The translations under genes and the position numbers were made by a program. From Moritella sp. Urea-trap-13 (lineage in GTDB: Bacteria > Pseudomonadota > Gammaproteobacteria > Enterobacterales > Moritellaceae): a DNA stretch of 64,000 bases. Positions 27,105 to 36,709 of the stretch are shown here, piece by piece (the first letter of the stretch is position 1; each line of letters begins with the position of its first letter). The notes under the pieces are model-generated. The model made no database searches and was not told the DNA's origin. It worked only from the letters and a program-made list of their open reading frames with translations. The stretch lies in NCBI RefSeq assembly GCF_002836355.1, contig NZ_PJCA01000031.1:992001-1056000 (forward strand), read 5' to 3'.

Positions 27105-27647
27105 TTATGACGTTGTAAAGGCTTGTAATTGTTCCATCGATGTTTCGCTAACAACAACACCGTCGATGTAATACGTCACTAACTGACCTTGCTTAACCCC
27201 AGTTAATACTGCTTTATCGCCATTATTGTAGGTTATGTCCATCCGTAAGGTATTATCGTCCACTTGCGTCATCACGCCTGTTTCGATAATACGTAGATTA
27301 GCGAGTGGTTTAATTGGTGCGTCTTTCAGCGCTGGATCTAAGTCGTCATTTATTTTAAATGTGGCATCTACTTTAGTATCAAATATGTGTGGTTTATCAT
27401 TAAGCGGGTTTGTGCCAGTCCAAAATCCGAGTGAATTAAAGATCAAGTAATCGACTGCCACCGATATCCCATAAACAGGGGCCATTAAGATATTCAAGCC
27501 ACCTCGAGCATAGCGATTATCAACCACTTCGACATTGAATTGCATTACCTTGGCAGTGACAGCGTTACTGCCGACGCAACCCGTAATACCGGTAAGAGAA
27601 GAAGCCAAAGCCGTCGCGATTATGATTTTTTTATATTTGTTATGCAT
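27105..27647 (-). CDS. DUF3332 lipoprotein
   Basis: This 180-residue predicted lipoprotein has a signal peptide ending in a GITGC lipobox (C24). The segments CVGSNA and VDNRYARGG, followed by an FNSLGFWTG motif, identify the DUF3332 family as I know it, which is common in Vibrio and Shewanella. Function unknown. The ATG at 27647 has AGGGA six bases upstream; the ATG at 27653 would sit directly on that site and was rejected. Monocistronic. Confidence 0.78.
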   Translation of the reverse strand: MHNKYKKIIIATALASSLTGITGCVGSNAVTAKVMQFNVEVVDNRYARGGLNILMAPVYGISVAVDYLIFNSLGFWTGTNPLNDKPHIFDTKVDATFKINDDLDPALKDAPIKPLANLRIIETGVMTQVDDNTLRMDITYNNGDKAVLTGVKQGQLVTYYIDGVVVSETSMEQLQAFTTS

Positions 27648-27932
27648 TATCATTCCCTAATAATTAAAGTATTGCTATAAACCTAAGTCTTTCTATAAAT
27701 TAAAGATGAATATTTTCAAAGTACTCTTATATTTATGTACACTTTAGCTAAAAGGGCAATAACTAAAGACTAAAGTGCAATAACTAAAGACTTATGACTG
27801 TTCTTTATCTAAAAACATACGCTTACGAGCCATCCACAACGCGACTCCCTTAGTCTTAGAATGAATATTATTCATATTCAGTTCATTTGACCTTGGTAAA
27901 ATCGTTACATGATAATTAAGAGGGATATTTAT

Positions 27933-28328
27933 ATGAAAACCAGCTTTAAACTAGCTCTGTGTGTACTACTCGGTATATCGACCAATGCCTTTGCCGCTGA
28001 TTGCAGTGCTTTAAAAGCATGTGATAAAAAGGTTTGTGAGATTAATAAACAATTGTCGATGGCTAAATCTGATAATAATCAACATAAGGTTGATGGCTTA
28101 AATAAAGCGTTAAAATATACCACTGAATATTGCACAGTCGGCGGTTTACGTGATGATATACAAGATAAAATAGATGATGCGATGGAGGATATTGAGGACT
28201 ATAAATCAGACCTCAGTGAGGCGGAATCAGAAAATAAAATGAATAAAGTTCAAAAGTACGAACGTAAAATTAAACAAGAAAATGACAAGATATCAATGCT
28301 TAAGCTTGAGTTAGCCGATTTGGAATAA
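27933..28328 (+). CDS. DUF1090 (YqjC-like) periplasmic protein
   Basis: This 131-residue protein has a cleavable signal peptide (AFA-AD after about residue 21). The mature part has four cysteines in a C-x5-C-x3-C pattern plus one later, and a long charged coiled-coil C-terminus. This matches DUF1090/YqjC, a periplasmic family of unknown function. GAGGG lies upstream of the ATG at 27933; the frame from 27909 lacks signal-peptide character. Confidence 0.78.
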   Translation: MKTSFKLALCVLLGISTNAFAADCSALKACDKKVCEINKQLSMAKSDNNQHKVDGLNKALKYTTEYCTVGGLRDDIQDKIDDAMEDIEDYKSDLSEAESENKMNKVQKYERKIKQENDKISMLKLELADLE

Positions 28329-28370
28329 AGTGCAAGCGCCTTTATACGATCAATTACCAGACTGCTATTT

Positions 28371-28407
28371 TAATCCCCTGCTAGATGTAATAGCTAGCAG
28401 GGGATTA
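28371..28407. terminator. Bidirectional hairpin between convergent genes
   Basis: A perfect 14-bp inverted repeat (TAATCCCCTGCTAG / CTAGCAGGGGATTA) with a 9-base loop lies between the DUF1090 gene (plus) and the chemoreceptor gene (minus). It is a strong hairpin with A/T-rich flanks, and probably serves both. Confidence 0.7.
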
Positions 28408-28458
28408 CCAAAATAAACTGACTACCATGACAACAGCAGTTCATATCTAAACTAAATG

Positions 28459-30018
28459 CTATATTTTAAAAGAACCTACATGTTGATCCAAAGTGTATGC
28501 AAGTTCAGTTAAATTTCTACTCGTCACTTCTAATTCCTTACTCGCAGCAGCGCCTTCAACTATTGAGTGATTCACAGTATCCATATTGATGTTAATCTCA
28601 TTAGATACGCTAGATTGCTCTTCGGTCGCCGTGGCGACTTGCGTATTCAAATCAAGAATTGCGATAACCTGATTTGATATTCTCGTCAATGCTTCCTGCG
28701 CTTCTTCAGTAGCCTTCGAACCTTCAACCGTTAAAGACTTACTACAACTCATCGCGTCCACAGCGCTTTTTGCTTCACGTTGCAGTTGATCAATCATATT
28801 CTGAATTTCACCTGTAGATTTAGCGGTTTTAGTCGCCAACGTTCTCACTTCATCAGCAACAACTGCAAAGCCTCTACCAGCTTCACCAGCACGAGCAGCT
28901 TCAATGGCCGCATTTAAAGCAAGCAGGTTAGTTTGTTCTGAAATACCATTAATCACTTCAAGTATCGAACCGATAGATTGAGTTCTTTCTGCTAAAGAAG
29001 TAATGACGAGAGAGGTGCTGTTAATTTCTTCGGACAGATTACGAATTGTGCCAGCCGCCTCTTGCAATACATTGTTACCCTCTTGCGTTTCATTATTCAC
29101 ATTTTTAGCGGCGTCAGCGGCGCCCGATGCATTTGAAGATATCTCATTAATGGTGGCGATCATTTCATTCATCGACGTTACCACCAATAAAGATTGTTCA
29201 CTTTGCATTTCACCGCGAGATAAAGAACGTAATGCTTGGTTTCTTACATCTGTTGCTGAATGACCTAATTCCAAGCCCGTTTTAACGACTTGTGTGATGA
29301 TCTCATTAATGTTTCCGGCAAATGCGTTGAATGCTTTAGATATATTAGCAATTTCATCATTGCCTTTTATAGGCAGTCTTACGGTTAAATCGCCATCACC
29401 TTTCGATATATCTTCCAACGCCAATTGTAAACCAGAAAGCGGTTTGAAAAGACGGCCCATCAGCCAAATAAGGACACATATGCAAATGAAAAATATACCC
29501 GAGATTGCAATTAACTGCGTGATTAAAATATCAGCTGCCGCTTCACTTACTTCAGTAATCGGAATACCAATATCGACCGTACCATACAATTCACCATTAA
29601 CGTAGATCGGTGACATGATGTCGTAAACCCATACTTCTTGTACATCGGCATACCATTTTGAATGTTGTGAAACGCCTTGGCTTGCTCCTGCTACGCTATA
29701 ACTGTCATCATAGACTTTATTGATTTTTTCTTTATCACTGTGCGCAACTGCTTTAACTTCTTTGTTAATAACAATCGCATAGGAAATATCTGGACGTACT
29801 TTCAGCTCGGTAACTAATTGTTGTAAATCAATGATTGGCTGTGATGATTTTTCTAGCACATATTCAACATTTGTAGCGAGTAAAGAGGCTTGCTCTTGTG
29901 ATTTTTTTAGAATTATTTTATCTATTTCTTGATGAGAAATATAAGATGTTGACACAATGCTCGTTATCGCAGCAATGACAAACATTGCGAAGACTACTAT
30001 TAGTATTATTCTTTTCAT
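28459..30018 (-). CDS. Methyl-accepting chemotaxis protein with Cache-type sensor
   Basis: This 519-residue chemoreceptor has membrane helices at about 5-25 and 168-190. The roughly 140-residue periplasmic domain between them contains a YDIMSPIY...GTVDIGI segment typical of single Cache sensors. HAMP follows, then a complete signalling domain with [18 protein letters not shown] and ADEVRTLA. No C-terminal tethering pentapeptide is present. AAGGAC lies upstream of the ATG. Monocistronic. Ligand unknown. Confidence 0.9.
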   Translation of the reverse strand: MKRIILIVVFAMFVIAAITSIVSTSYISHQEIDKIILKKSQEQASLLATNVEYVLEKSSQPIIDLQQLVTELKVRPDISYAIVINKEVKAVAHSDKEKINKVYDDSYSVAGASQGVSQHSKWYADVQEVWVYDIMSPIYVNGELYGTVDIGIPITEVSEAAADILITQLIAISGIFFICICVLIWLMGRLFKPLSGLQLALEDISKGDGDLTVRLPIKGNDEIANISKAFNAFAGNINEIITQVVKTGLELGHSATDVRNQALRSLSRGEMQSEQSLLVVTSMNEMIATINEISSNASGAADAAKNVNNETQEGNNVLQEAAGTIRNLSEEINSTSLVITSLAERTQSIGSILEVINGISEQTNLLALNAAIEAARAGEAGRGFAVVADEVRTLATKTAKSTGEIQNMIDQLQREAKSAVDAMSCSKSLTVEGSKATEEAQEALTRISNQVIAILDLNTQVATATEEQSSVSNEININMDTVNHSIVEGAAASKELEVTSRNLTELAYTLDQHVGSFKI

Positions 30019-30192
30019 TATGTACGTCCTTGATGTTATTAATAATCCCTTTAACTAATGAAGGCATTAATTAAAATAGTATAACTGTCACGCCTGTGTT
30101 CGAACAGACATTAGCGTTCAATTTAAGATCGCGATGCTATTATTTTATTTAAATCTAATCAATTATAAGCGCAACGGTAAAGCGCTTTTACT

Positions 30193-30218
30193 TTTATTTT
30201 TATTTTTATTTTTATTTT
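30193..30218. repeat. Simple repeat, T-rich hexamer
   Basis: The hexamer TATTTT/TTTTTA is repeated about four times immediately after the stop codon of the Dph6-like gene at 30220. Such tracts can slip; it lies outside any gene. Confidence 0.7.
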
Positions 30219-30219
30219 G

Positions 30220-30891
30220 CTATCCAACCAGTTCCAAATCTATCCAGGTATAGTGCCCTTCACTATTCAGCTCACCGGTTTTAATATCAATGGGTTTTGA
30301 AAACAGCGGACTATCAAACACAAAGGTATGAAATTCACCATTCTCACCGCAAGGGTCAATGCCTTCAGGTAAACTAGCGATAAACGCGCTATCAAACACT
30401 TTACCGACAAAATCAGCAGATAATCGGCGTGGATCAACACAAGTCACCATCGCTTTCTGGCCACCAGCTACCATATCATTGGCTAGCTGTTGGGTATCCA
30501 ATTCCCACAACGGGAAGATCGCGTTAATACCAGTACCAACAAGATTATTCACCCGGTAGTTTTTTATATCGGCCAAAAACAAATCTCCATAAGCAAAATT
30601 CACAACTTTTCGCTGTTTGGCCTGTTCAACGAACGCATCCATTATCGCTTCGTATTCAATATTACTACACGGATAAGGGATTTCAATAACATCCAAAGGC
30701 AAGTTCATTGCTGCAGCCTGACGTTGTAATAACTCAATACGCACAGAGTGTACTGCAGTGCGTTGATACAGGGCATTGACCGAACAAAAGATACCGACTA
30801 CTTCGATAGTTGGATCTTGCGCCAATTGCAGGCAAGTCCAGGCGGCGTCTTTGCCGGTGCTCCATGAAATTAATGTCTTTTGCTTTTCCAT
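30220..30891 (-). CDS. Dph6-related ATP-pyrophosphatase
   Basis: This 223-residue cytosolic protein has the adenine-nucleotide alpha-hydrolase fold. The PP-loop is SWSTGKDAA (residues 9-17), and the late GENGEFHTF motif is characteristic of the Dph6 domain that forms diphthamide in archaea and eukaryotes. Bacteria lack diphthamide, so the substrate must differ. It is the last gene of a three-gene minus-strand operon, after the CWC/DUF5522 gene (40 bases) and the BtuF-like gene. That linkage suggests a shared pathway, possibly cobalamin-related, but this is inference. Confidence 0.82.
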   Translation of the reverse strand: MEKQKTLISWSTGKDAAWTCLQLAQDPTIEVVGIFCSVNALYQRTAVHSVRIELLQRQAAAMNLPLDVIEIPYPCSNIEYEAIMDAFVEQAKQRKVVNFAYGDLFLADIKNYRVNNLVGTGINAIFPLWELDTQQLANDMVAGGQKAMVTCVDPRRLSADFVGKVFDSAFIASLPEGIDPCGENGEFHTFVFDSPLFSKPIDIKTGELNSEGHYTWIDLELVG

Positions 30892-30931
30892 AATTTACTC
30901 ATCCAACAACTATCCATTAACTACTCAACGC

Positions 30932-31402
30932 TTATTTATAAGCGCAATGACGACAACCATTACCACAACAGCGGGCACGTTTTAAATGGTACCACTCGCT
31001 AAAAACATAACGGCCATCTTCAATGGTAAAGTCAATATTCTCGACCAATTCGGTTTGATGACGATACGGTTCCGCAATCGCAAGGCGCGCCTTAGGTGAA
31101 CCAGCTGCATTCAGCTGTTTGATGATTTCAGCACCGATAGCCTTGGCTAAACAGGTTTTACACAAACAATCACTGAGTGTACCTAATGGCATTATTGCCG
31201 GTAAATCTTGACACCAACAACTACCCTGCTCGCTTGCCGAGGCGACGCCACAACCAAACTCTGCTTGGCATTCTGAACATTGCTTCGCAACTGGCGCAAT
31301 CACGGTTGATGACACTTGCTCTGTATTCTCTTCTATGTTTACTATTTTGTCTTCAACAACTGATTTCGTCATACTTTCAATATCCAAGTTATACATTCTC
31401 AT
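30932..31402 (-). CDS. Cysteine-rich CWC and DUF5522 fusion protein
   Basis: This 156-residue protein is built of two metal-site-like modules. C42, C45, C51, C62 and C64 form the CWC cysteine-rich module, with a further C-L-C-x2-C motif near 79-84. The C-terminus CCGNGCRHCAYK (145-156), after a GRYVFSEWYHLKRA segment, is the DUF5522 module. Zinc or iron binding is likely but untested. The start overlaps the end of the BtuF-like gene by 14 bases (ATG at 31396 is an alternative), so expression is coupled. Function unknown. Confidence 0.72.
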   Translation of the reverse strand: MRMYNLDIESMTKSVVEDKIVNIEENTEQVSSTVIAPVAKQCSECQAEFGCGVASASEQGSCWCQDLPAIMPLGTLSDCLCKTCLAKAIGAEIIKQLNAAGSPKARLAIAEPYRHQTELVENIDFTIEDGRYVFSEWYHLKRARCCGNGCRHCAYK

Positions 31403-32210
31403 TTTCGTTTAAGTACTGCTGTTGCCATGCTTCGATAATAGCAACAAGTTGGTCTAAACCATCCGTTAAAGCTGCAGGACCCGGTTGTAATATATTTGCC
31501 GATTTAACTTCAAATAATTGTTTATTTTGCACTGCGCTGATCGCATCCCAGCCATCGCGTTCTGCAACCTGCTCAGGCTGAAACTTACGTCCACACCATG
31601 AGCCAATAATGATGTCAGGATTAGCATCGACCACGATACTTGGATCGGCAATAATACGATTCTTCGCTAATGACTCTTTGGCAAGATCAGGGAAACACTC
31701 GTCTCCCCCAGCTATCTCAATAAGTTCTGAAACCCATTGGATCCCCGACATTAATGGATCATTCCATAGTTCAAAGTAGACTTTCGGACGTTTACGGTAT
31801 TTAGCAGCATTGAGTTTAATGCGGGCAATTTTACTTTCAATATCAGCTAACCAAATAGCCGCTTTATCACTGGCGCCGACCAGACTGGCTAGCATCATGA
31901 TCATACTAAATACTTCATCAACAGAACGCTGATTAAAGATATGCACAGCAATACCCTGCTTGATTAATGCGCCAGCGATATCAGCTTGAATATCAGAAAA
32001 TCCAAGCACTAGGTCAGGTTTTAAATCGAGGATCTTATCTATCTTTGCAGACGTAAATGCAGATACTTTTGGGTGCGCTTGTCGCGCGTGCGGAGGACGA
32101 ACAGTAAAACCTGAAATACCGGCGATACGAGACTCTTCGCCCAATATATACAGCATTTCTGTGGTTTCTTCTGTTAAACACACAATCCGTTTCGGGTAGT
32201 AGTCCTTCAT
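31389..32210 (-). CDS. Cytosolic BtuF-like cobalamin-binding protein
   Basis: This 273-residue protein has the helical-backbone periplasmic-binding fold used by BtuF and related ABC substrate-binding proteins. Visible features are IVCLTEETTEMLYILG at the start, DLVLGFSDIQADI, and IIGSWCGRKF late. Unlike BtuF it has no signal peptide; it begins directly with the first strand. There are no btuC or btuD genes nearby. It may act in the cytosol with the two co-transcribed genes downstream. Cobalamin as ligand is a family-based guess. Confidence 0.75.
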   Translation of the reverse strand: MKDYYPKRIVCLTEETTEMLYILGEESRIAGISGFTVRPPHARQAHPKVSAFTSAKIDKILDLKPDLVLGFSDIQADIAGALIKQGIAVHIFNQRSVDEVFSMIMMLASLVGASDKAAIWLADIESKIARIKLNAAKYRKRPKVYFELWNDPLMSGIQWVSELIEIAGGDECFPDLAKESLAKNRIIADPSIVVDANPDIIIGSWCGRKFQPEQVAERDGWDAISAVQNKQLFEVKSANILQPGPAALTDGLDQLVAIIEAWQQQYLNENENV

Positions 32211-32271
32211 TTTATTTAATCCGCAATTTGATTCTATTTGCGAAAGTATATCTTGTTTATAACAAACTAAA

Positions 32272-32325
32272 TACCCAGCAATTATAAGGTTATACTACCT
32301 TTATTCGTGCTTTCATTGCTGGGTA
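32272..32325 (-). terminator. Possible hairpin downstream of chrA
   Basis: An 11-bp inverted repeat (TACCCAGCAAT/ATTGCTGGGTA) with a 32-base loop lies between the ChrA gene and the BtuF-like gene. On the minus strand it is followed by TTTAGTTTGTT, so it may end the ChrA transcript. Confidence 0.45.
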
Positions 32326-32362
32326 ACGTTATACAGACCGACTTTATATTCTGTACGTAGTC

Positions 32363-33514
32363 TTACAGGCCCAGTACATAACCAAATGCAATAAAGCCAG
32401 CAACCACCGCCATAATCGGTAATTTCAATGTGCGTAGCGCAAAGAAACCAACAATCACCGCAGCCATGTCGACTGGATTAATGATCGCAGAAGTAAATAC
32501 CGGGCTGTAAAGCGCAGACATCAGCAAACCAACAACCGCGGCATTAATACCCCAAACAGCACCCGCCACTTTCGGTTTGGCCGCTAACGACTCCCAAGCA
32601 CCATGGAAACCCAATACCAGTAAGAAACCCGGTAAGAAGATAGCTACGGTTGCAATCAACGCGCCCATTAACGGCGAGTTAACTAAGAGATCAGCACCTA
32701 AAAATGCAGACAGTGAAAACATCGGACCCGGTACAGCTTGTGCCGCAGCATAACCCATTAAGAAGCGGTCAGTATCAATAGCGTCACCTAAGGCTTGTTG
32801 CAGCATAGGTAATACCACATGGCCGCCACCAAATACTAAACTGCCCGACTGGAAGAAGTCTGTAAAAATAGTTAACCATGCAGGTGAGTTCGTTAATAAC
32901 GGTAGGCCAGCAAACAACACTGCAAAGATCGCAAGCGGTAAGTAATTAACGCCGCCTTTTGATGTGACTACTGACGTTATTGCACTTGGCTGTTTAAGTT
33001 TCATACCCACGATGGCCGCTGCAATCAATACCAGCATTTGGGTTAATAGACTTGGCACAAGCAACAGCACGGCTGCCGTAACAACACAAATCGTTACTGT
33101 CGTGCGCTCTTTACAAAAGCCTTTGTACATATTCAACGTTGCATCAGCAACCACCACAACCGCTAACAATTTTAGTCCATGGGTAATACTCACTAACCAT
33201 GCTGCGTCTTGTGTGGCGTTGGTCGTTGCTAAGATATACAGCAATAATACCGAAGGAAATGTGAATGCGATAAAGGCAGTGAAACCACCAATAACACCGG
33301 CGCGACGTAAACCGATAGCAAAACCGATCTGACTTGAACCTGGACCAGGTAAAAACTGGCTTAACGAAATTAACCTTGCATAGCTTTCGCTATCTATCCA
33401 TTTTAGTTTTTGCACGAATGTTTTTTCGAAATAACCGATATGTGCAGCTGGGCCACCAAAACTGATCCACCCCAATGTAAAAAACTGCCAAAATACTTCT
33501 AAAACTTGCTTCAT
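32363..33514 (-). CDS. chrA: Chromate transporter family protein, two-domain ChrA
   Basis: This 383-residue inner-membrane protein has two homologous CHR halves. The first carries SFGGPAAH (18-25) and QFLPGPGSSQIGF; the second carries VFGGGHVVLPML and QAVPGPMF. About ten to twelve membrane helices are present. Long-chain ChrA proteins export chromate, but many genomic copies have untested substrates. ATG 33514 has AAAGG upstream. Four Pho half-sites lie 48-91 bases upstream, so phosphate limitation may control it; that is unusual for this family. Confidence 0.85.
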   Translation of the reverse strand: MKQVLEVFWQFFTLGWISFGGPAAHIGYFEKTFVQKLKWIDSESYARLISLSQFLPGPGSSQIGFAIGLRRAGVIGGFTAFIAFTFPSVLLLYILATTNATQDAAWLVSITHGLKLLAVVVVADATLNMYKGFCKERTTVTICVVTAAVLLLVPSLLTQMLVLIAAAIVGMKLKQPSAITSVVTSKGGVNYLPLAIFAVLFAGLPLLTNSPAWLTIFTDFFQSGSLVFGGGHVVLPMLQQALGDAIDTDRFLMGYAAAQAVPGPMFSLSAFLGADLLVNSPLMGALIATVAIFLPGFLLVLGFHGAWESLAAKPKVAGAVWGINAAVVGLLMSALYSPVFTSAIINPVDMAAVIVGFFALRTLKLPIMAVVAGFIAFGYVLGL

Positions 33515-33561
33515 TACGTTGCCTTTTATAGCTGTTATGCGATACCAATTTCGCGTCACTA

Positions 33562-33605
33562 TTGTATGACAGTTTTATGACAGTTTTATGACAGTTATAT
33601 GACAA
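33562..33605 (-). promoter_or_regulatory. Tandem Pho boxes (four 11-bp units) upstream of chrA
   Basis: On the minus strand four direct repeats with an exact 11-base period read TTGTCATATAA, then CTGTCATAAAA twice, then CTGTCATACAA. CTGTCAT with 11-base spacing is the PhoB-binding consensus. They point toward chrA, and TACAAT at the downstream end can serve as -10 box. Confidence 0.8.
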
Positions 33606-34034
33606 AAGCGATGCTTTGTAGCAAGTTATATCGTAAGAAACACTTATCTTGGTCTCTTTTAAAACAAGTAGCTTAATAATGAGATAATTAACGTTATATC
33701 AAGAGCCTGGAGCCGATAAACATACCAAAATGGTTACGCTCATGTCGACTCGCTGTATACATCAACCTTCGCTCTCACAAATAAGATTATCGCAACATAA
33801 AATAGAAACGAACACGACATAAATGTTAACCAAAAGATCTTATATGACGCAATGTCGTGAATTGTAAACAAATGAAAACATCCTTTCAATCCAGAACAAT
33901 ATAACAAAGAATACCTCAAAAGTGGCACTTTAAATTATAGATTAATCATAGCCAGTCTACTTAACAATACCAATATATAGCACTTCGTTAACGCTGAAGT
34001 GTTAATTTTCTACATTCAAAAATCGAGATTATAA
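33606..34034. other. Divergent gap chrA / lipase gene
   Basis: About 430 AT-rich bases hold no convincing gene. A 62-codon minus-strand frame (33740-33928) has no start signal or family resemblance. The promoter of the lipase gene must lie near the right end. Confidence 0.5.
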
Positions 34035-36560
34035 ATGACAAATAAAAAAATGCTTGCGATTACGATTGCAAGCGTACTTGGATTAACAGCCTGCGGAAAT
34101 GACAAAACAAATCTAAGCAACAATAACGATGACATTATTAAAGATTCTCTTAATCGCCAATCAAGTATCGCGTTTGATTTAATCTCGTCGAAAAAAACCG
34201 TGTCGATACCCACTTATTTATTGATGGATAGCTCAGATGGTACGTTAAACATTCCACTTAACGTTGAAGATGATCCTGCCGACCGCCGTAATCCAGCGGT
34301 AGCGATGGGTGATACCGATGGTTGGAGTCCAACGCAACCTTTCGTCATTGAACTTAATTTACCGGCCGAGGTTACCCTAACAACAGATATCGAATTATTA
34401 GAATCTGCCGTTAAAGTGGCTAAAATTAACGTATCAAGCGCTAAAATATTTAGTATTCAAGATCCATCTGTAGATATATTAACAGCAGGTGTCGATTATG
34501 AGGTGATTTCAGACGGTACATCATTAACCGTATTACCGCTTAATGGGAGTCTGGAACCCGGCAGTGACTATATTTATGCCATCACAGATACACTCGTCGA
34601 TAGCGCTGGAGACCAACTCGGCATGTCCAGCAACTATGCGTCATTGAAAAATACCAGGATAGCGCAAACTGGTAACGCCTTTGAAATACCACAAAAAGTA
34701 GTCTGGCAGGCTGAAGGCTTGATGGATCGTTACGGCATCGCCGATTATAAAAACATTATTTACTCCAGTTGGTTTACCACGTCTTCTGCTGGTGAAGCGC
34801 TATATTTTACAAAGTTAGCGACAGCCTTAACCCTGCAATCAATCAGTACAGAAGCAACTGCAAATAAAATATGGCCTTTGGAAGATGATTCACTTCTGCC
34901 TAACAGTGCAAATCCAAATAATTTAGATTTGACAGGCTTATATGATCCTACGATATCAGGACTAACGGCGGTAACACCTGCGTCAATGATGCTAGAGTCG
35001 ACTGGTATTAAAGTTTACAAAGGTAAAATTAAGCTTCCTTCGTTCCTAGAACGTGATATAGCCAATGACAAATGGAAGAATACGCCATGGCAAAGTGCGA
35101 TGCCAAGTCTTGCTATTATTTCTGACGTATTAAATTCAGGCTCTGATGCAGAAAAATTAGAACTCGGCAGACAGTTAGCTGCAGCAGGGATTAATCCAGC
35201 AAATTTTGCGGATACCGAGGAACAATTCAAACTGGTTGGTCAATCGTTCACGCTTAATGGAAAGCCACTTGATCGCGAGCGTTTAATCACGAAATACAGC
35301 CCATTGCCACAAGTTAAAGTCGTTGAAGATGTTAATTTTTTATTAATTACACCAACAACAGATAAAGATGGAGAACCCGTTACAGCTGAAAATAAAGTGC
35401 CAGTGGTCATCTATCAACATGGTATTACTTCTGTTAAAGAAAATATCTTAGCCTCTGCTGAGGCGCTTACTAAGGGCTATGCAATACTGGCCATTGATTT
35501 ACCACTCCATGGTGAACGTGCGCTTAAAGGTGATATTGTAACAACCCCTAATGAGCCAGAGGTGTTCCTGAACTTTGAATATCTCCCTGTGGGTCGTGAT
35601 AACATGCGCCAAGCCGTCGTTGACCTGCTCGGTTTACGTGCAGGTATAGCGATGATAGGGTCGGCACAGGAAAGCAACACAACAAGCATAGAAAATACAG
35701 CATTTGCTCTTCTTGATACAAAACACGTCAGTTTCTTCGGCCATTCACTTGGCGCAATGACAGGCATTGGCTTGCAAGCAACAATTGATCGCCCTATCTT
35801 AGGCAGTAATATATTAGGTAATGATATATTAGGTAATGATATGTTAGTTAATGATATGTTAGTTAATGATATGTTAGTTAATGATATGTTAGTTAATGAT
35901 AGCTTCACCATTGATAAAGCCGTATTTGCCAACCCAGGCGGTAGTATTCCATACTTACTGCTGAATTCAGACATCTTTGCTGGAACGCTTAAACATAGCT
36001 TGATGATGGGAGTAAGTACTGATTACCAAACCTTTGCAGATAAGTCATGTCGTAAAGAAATGGGTTGTTTTAACAAATTCTACAAACGCGCAGCCGATAC
36101 ACCAGGAGCTCAAGCAACAGTCGACGCTACATTACAAAGCTTTGCAGCTGTAGCTCAAACGGTTCTTGAGACAGTTGACCCATTTTCACTTGCACGAAAT
36201 ATCGATGCTTCGACACCCATTTACCTCGCTCAAGTTAAAGGCGATATGGTCATCCCCAATATTGTGACGACGAACACAGGGGAGAATACAGATAATAAAA
36301 ATGCAGCGCCTTTTTCACCTGTAGCAGGTACGACACCACTAATAAAACAACTGGGTCTGGATAATATTGCTACAGACAATTCTACAATCAAGAAAGTGGC
36401 ATTAGTCAACGTCGGTGAACATAGCTCTGCAATTGCATATAACAGGTTGACGCCAGGTGCTAAAAAAATTGCAACCGAGGAATTACAACGCCAAATCTCA
36501 AGCTTCTTAGCTGGTGACGGCTCTAGCACTCAAATTATTGACCCTACCCTACTTGATTAA
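34035..36560 (+). CDS. VolA/Pla-1-type surface lipase (lipoprotein)
   Basis: This 841-residue lipoprotein has the lipobox LTAC (C20). An N-terminal beta-rich region contains PFVIELNLPAEV..., typical of the bacterial virulence-factor lipase N-terminal domain. An alpha/beta hydrolase follows with VVIYQHG and the nucleophile elbow GHSLG (S571). VolA of Vibrio is a surface-exposed phospholipase that helps use of lecithin fatty acids; the same role is likely here. Unusually, seven pentapeptide units (ILGSN/ILGND/MLVND) occupy residues 588-622, just after the nucleophile helix where a lid would sit. Monocistronic. Confidence 0.85.
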   Translation: MTNKKMLAITIASVLGLTACGNDKTNLSNNNDDIIKDSLNRQSSIAFDLISSKKTVSIPTYLLMDSSDGTLNIPLNVEDDPADRRNPAVAMGDTDGWSPTQPFVIELNLPAEVTLTTDIELLESAVKVAKINVSSAKIFSIQDPSVDILTAGVDYEVISDGTSLTVLPLNGSLEPGSDYIYAITDTLVDSAGDQLGMSSNYASLKNTRIAQTGNAFEIPQKVVWQAEGLMDRYGIADYKNIIYSSWFTTSSAGEALYFTKLATALTLQSISTEATANKIWPLEDDSLLPNSANPNNLDLTGLYDPTISGLTAVTPASMMLESTGIKVYKGKIKLPSFLERDIANDKWKNTPWQSAMPSLAIISDVLNSGSDAEKLELGRQLAAAGINPANFADTEEQFKLVGQSFTLNGKPLDRERLITKYSPLPQVKVVEDVNFLLITPTTDKDGEPVTAENKVPVVIYQHGITSVKENILASAEALTKGYAILAIDLPLHGERALKGDIVTTPNEPEVFLNFEYLPVGRDNMRQAVVDLLGLRAGIAMIGSAQESNTTSIENTAFALLDTKHVSFFGHSLGAMTGIGLQATIDRPILGSNILGNDILGNDMLVNDMLVNDMLVNDMLVNDSFTIDKAVFANPGGSIPYLLLNSDIFAGTLKHSLMMGVSTDYQTFADKSCRKEMGCFNKFYKRAADTPGAQATVDATLQSFAAVAQTVLETVDPFSLARNIDASTPIYLAQVKGDMVIPNIVTTNTGENTDNKNAAPFSPVAGTTPLIKQLGLDNIATDNSTIKKVALVNVGEHSSAIAYNRLTPGAKKIATEELQRQISSFLAGDGSSTQIIDPTLLD
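35796..35900 (+). repeat. In-frame 15-bp tandem repeat inside the lipase gene
   Basis: Seven 15-base units run head to tail. The last four are identical (ATGTTAGTTAATGAT) and the first three are variants (ATATTAGGTAATGAT type). Because the unit is a multiple of three, copy changes would alter protein length without breaking the frame. The identical copies suggest recent expansion. Confidence 0.9.
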
Positions 36561-36600
36561 CCCAATAATCAAACAATAAAATGAGTACTTACTCATCACA

Positions 36601-36628
36601 AACCAAGGTTTAGTGATAAACCTTGGTT
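36601..36628. repeat. 12-bp hairpin, first copy of a repeated element
   Basis: AACCAAGGTTTA pairs perfectly with TAAACCTTGGTT around a 4-base GTGA loop, between the lipase gene and the P-loop kinase gene. Its 3' portion recurs at 37256-37276 with 20 of 21 bases identical. It could end transcription of one or both convergent genes, though no T run follows. Confidence 0.55.
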
Positions 36629-36709
36629 GCTAAATCATGAACCCTATTTAAAAGACTGACACAGTAAATATGCCACAGCCGATACTGCAGTATGATGAAG
36701 ACAAAGTAC

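Noticed and set aside
33740-33928. 62-codon minus-strand frame in the chrA/lipase gap
   Set aside because: No ribosome binding site, no family resemblance and AT-rich hydrophobic content typical of chance frames.
35477-35974. 165-codon minus-strand frame across the lipase repeat
   Set aside because: It is the antisense of the tandem repeat and lies wholly inside the lipase gene; its composition is an artefact of the repeat.
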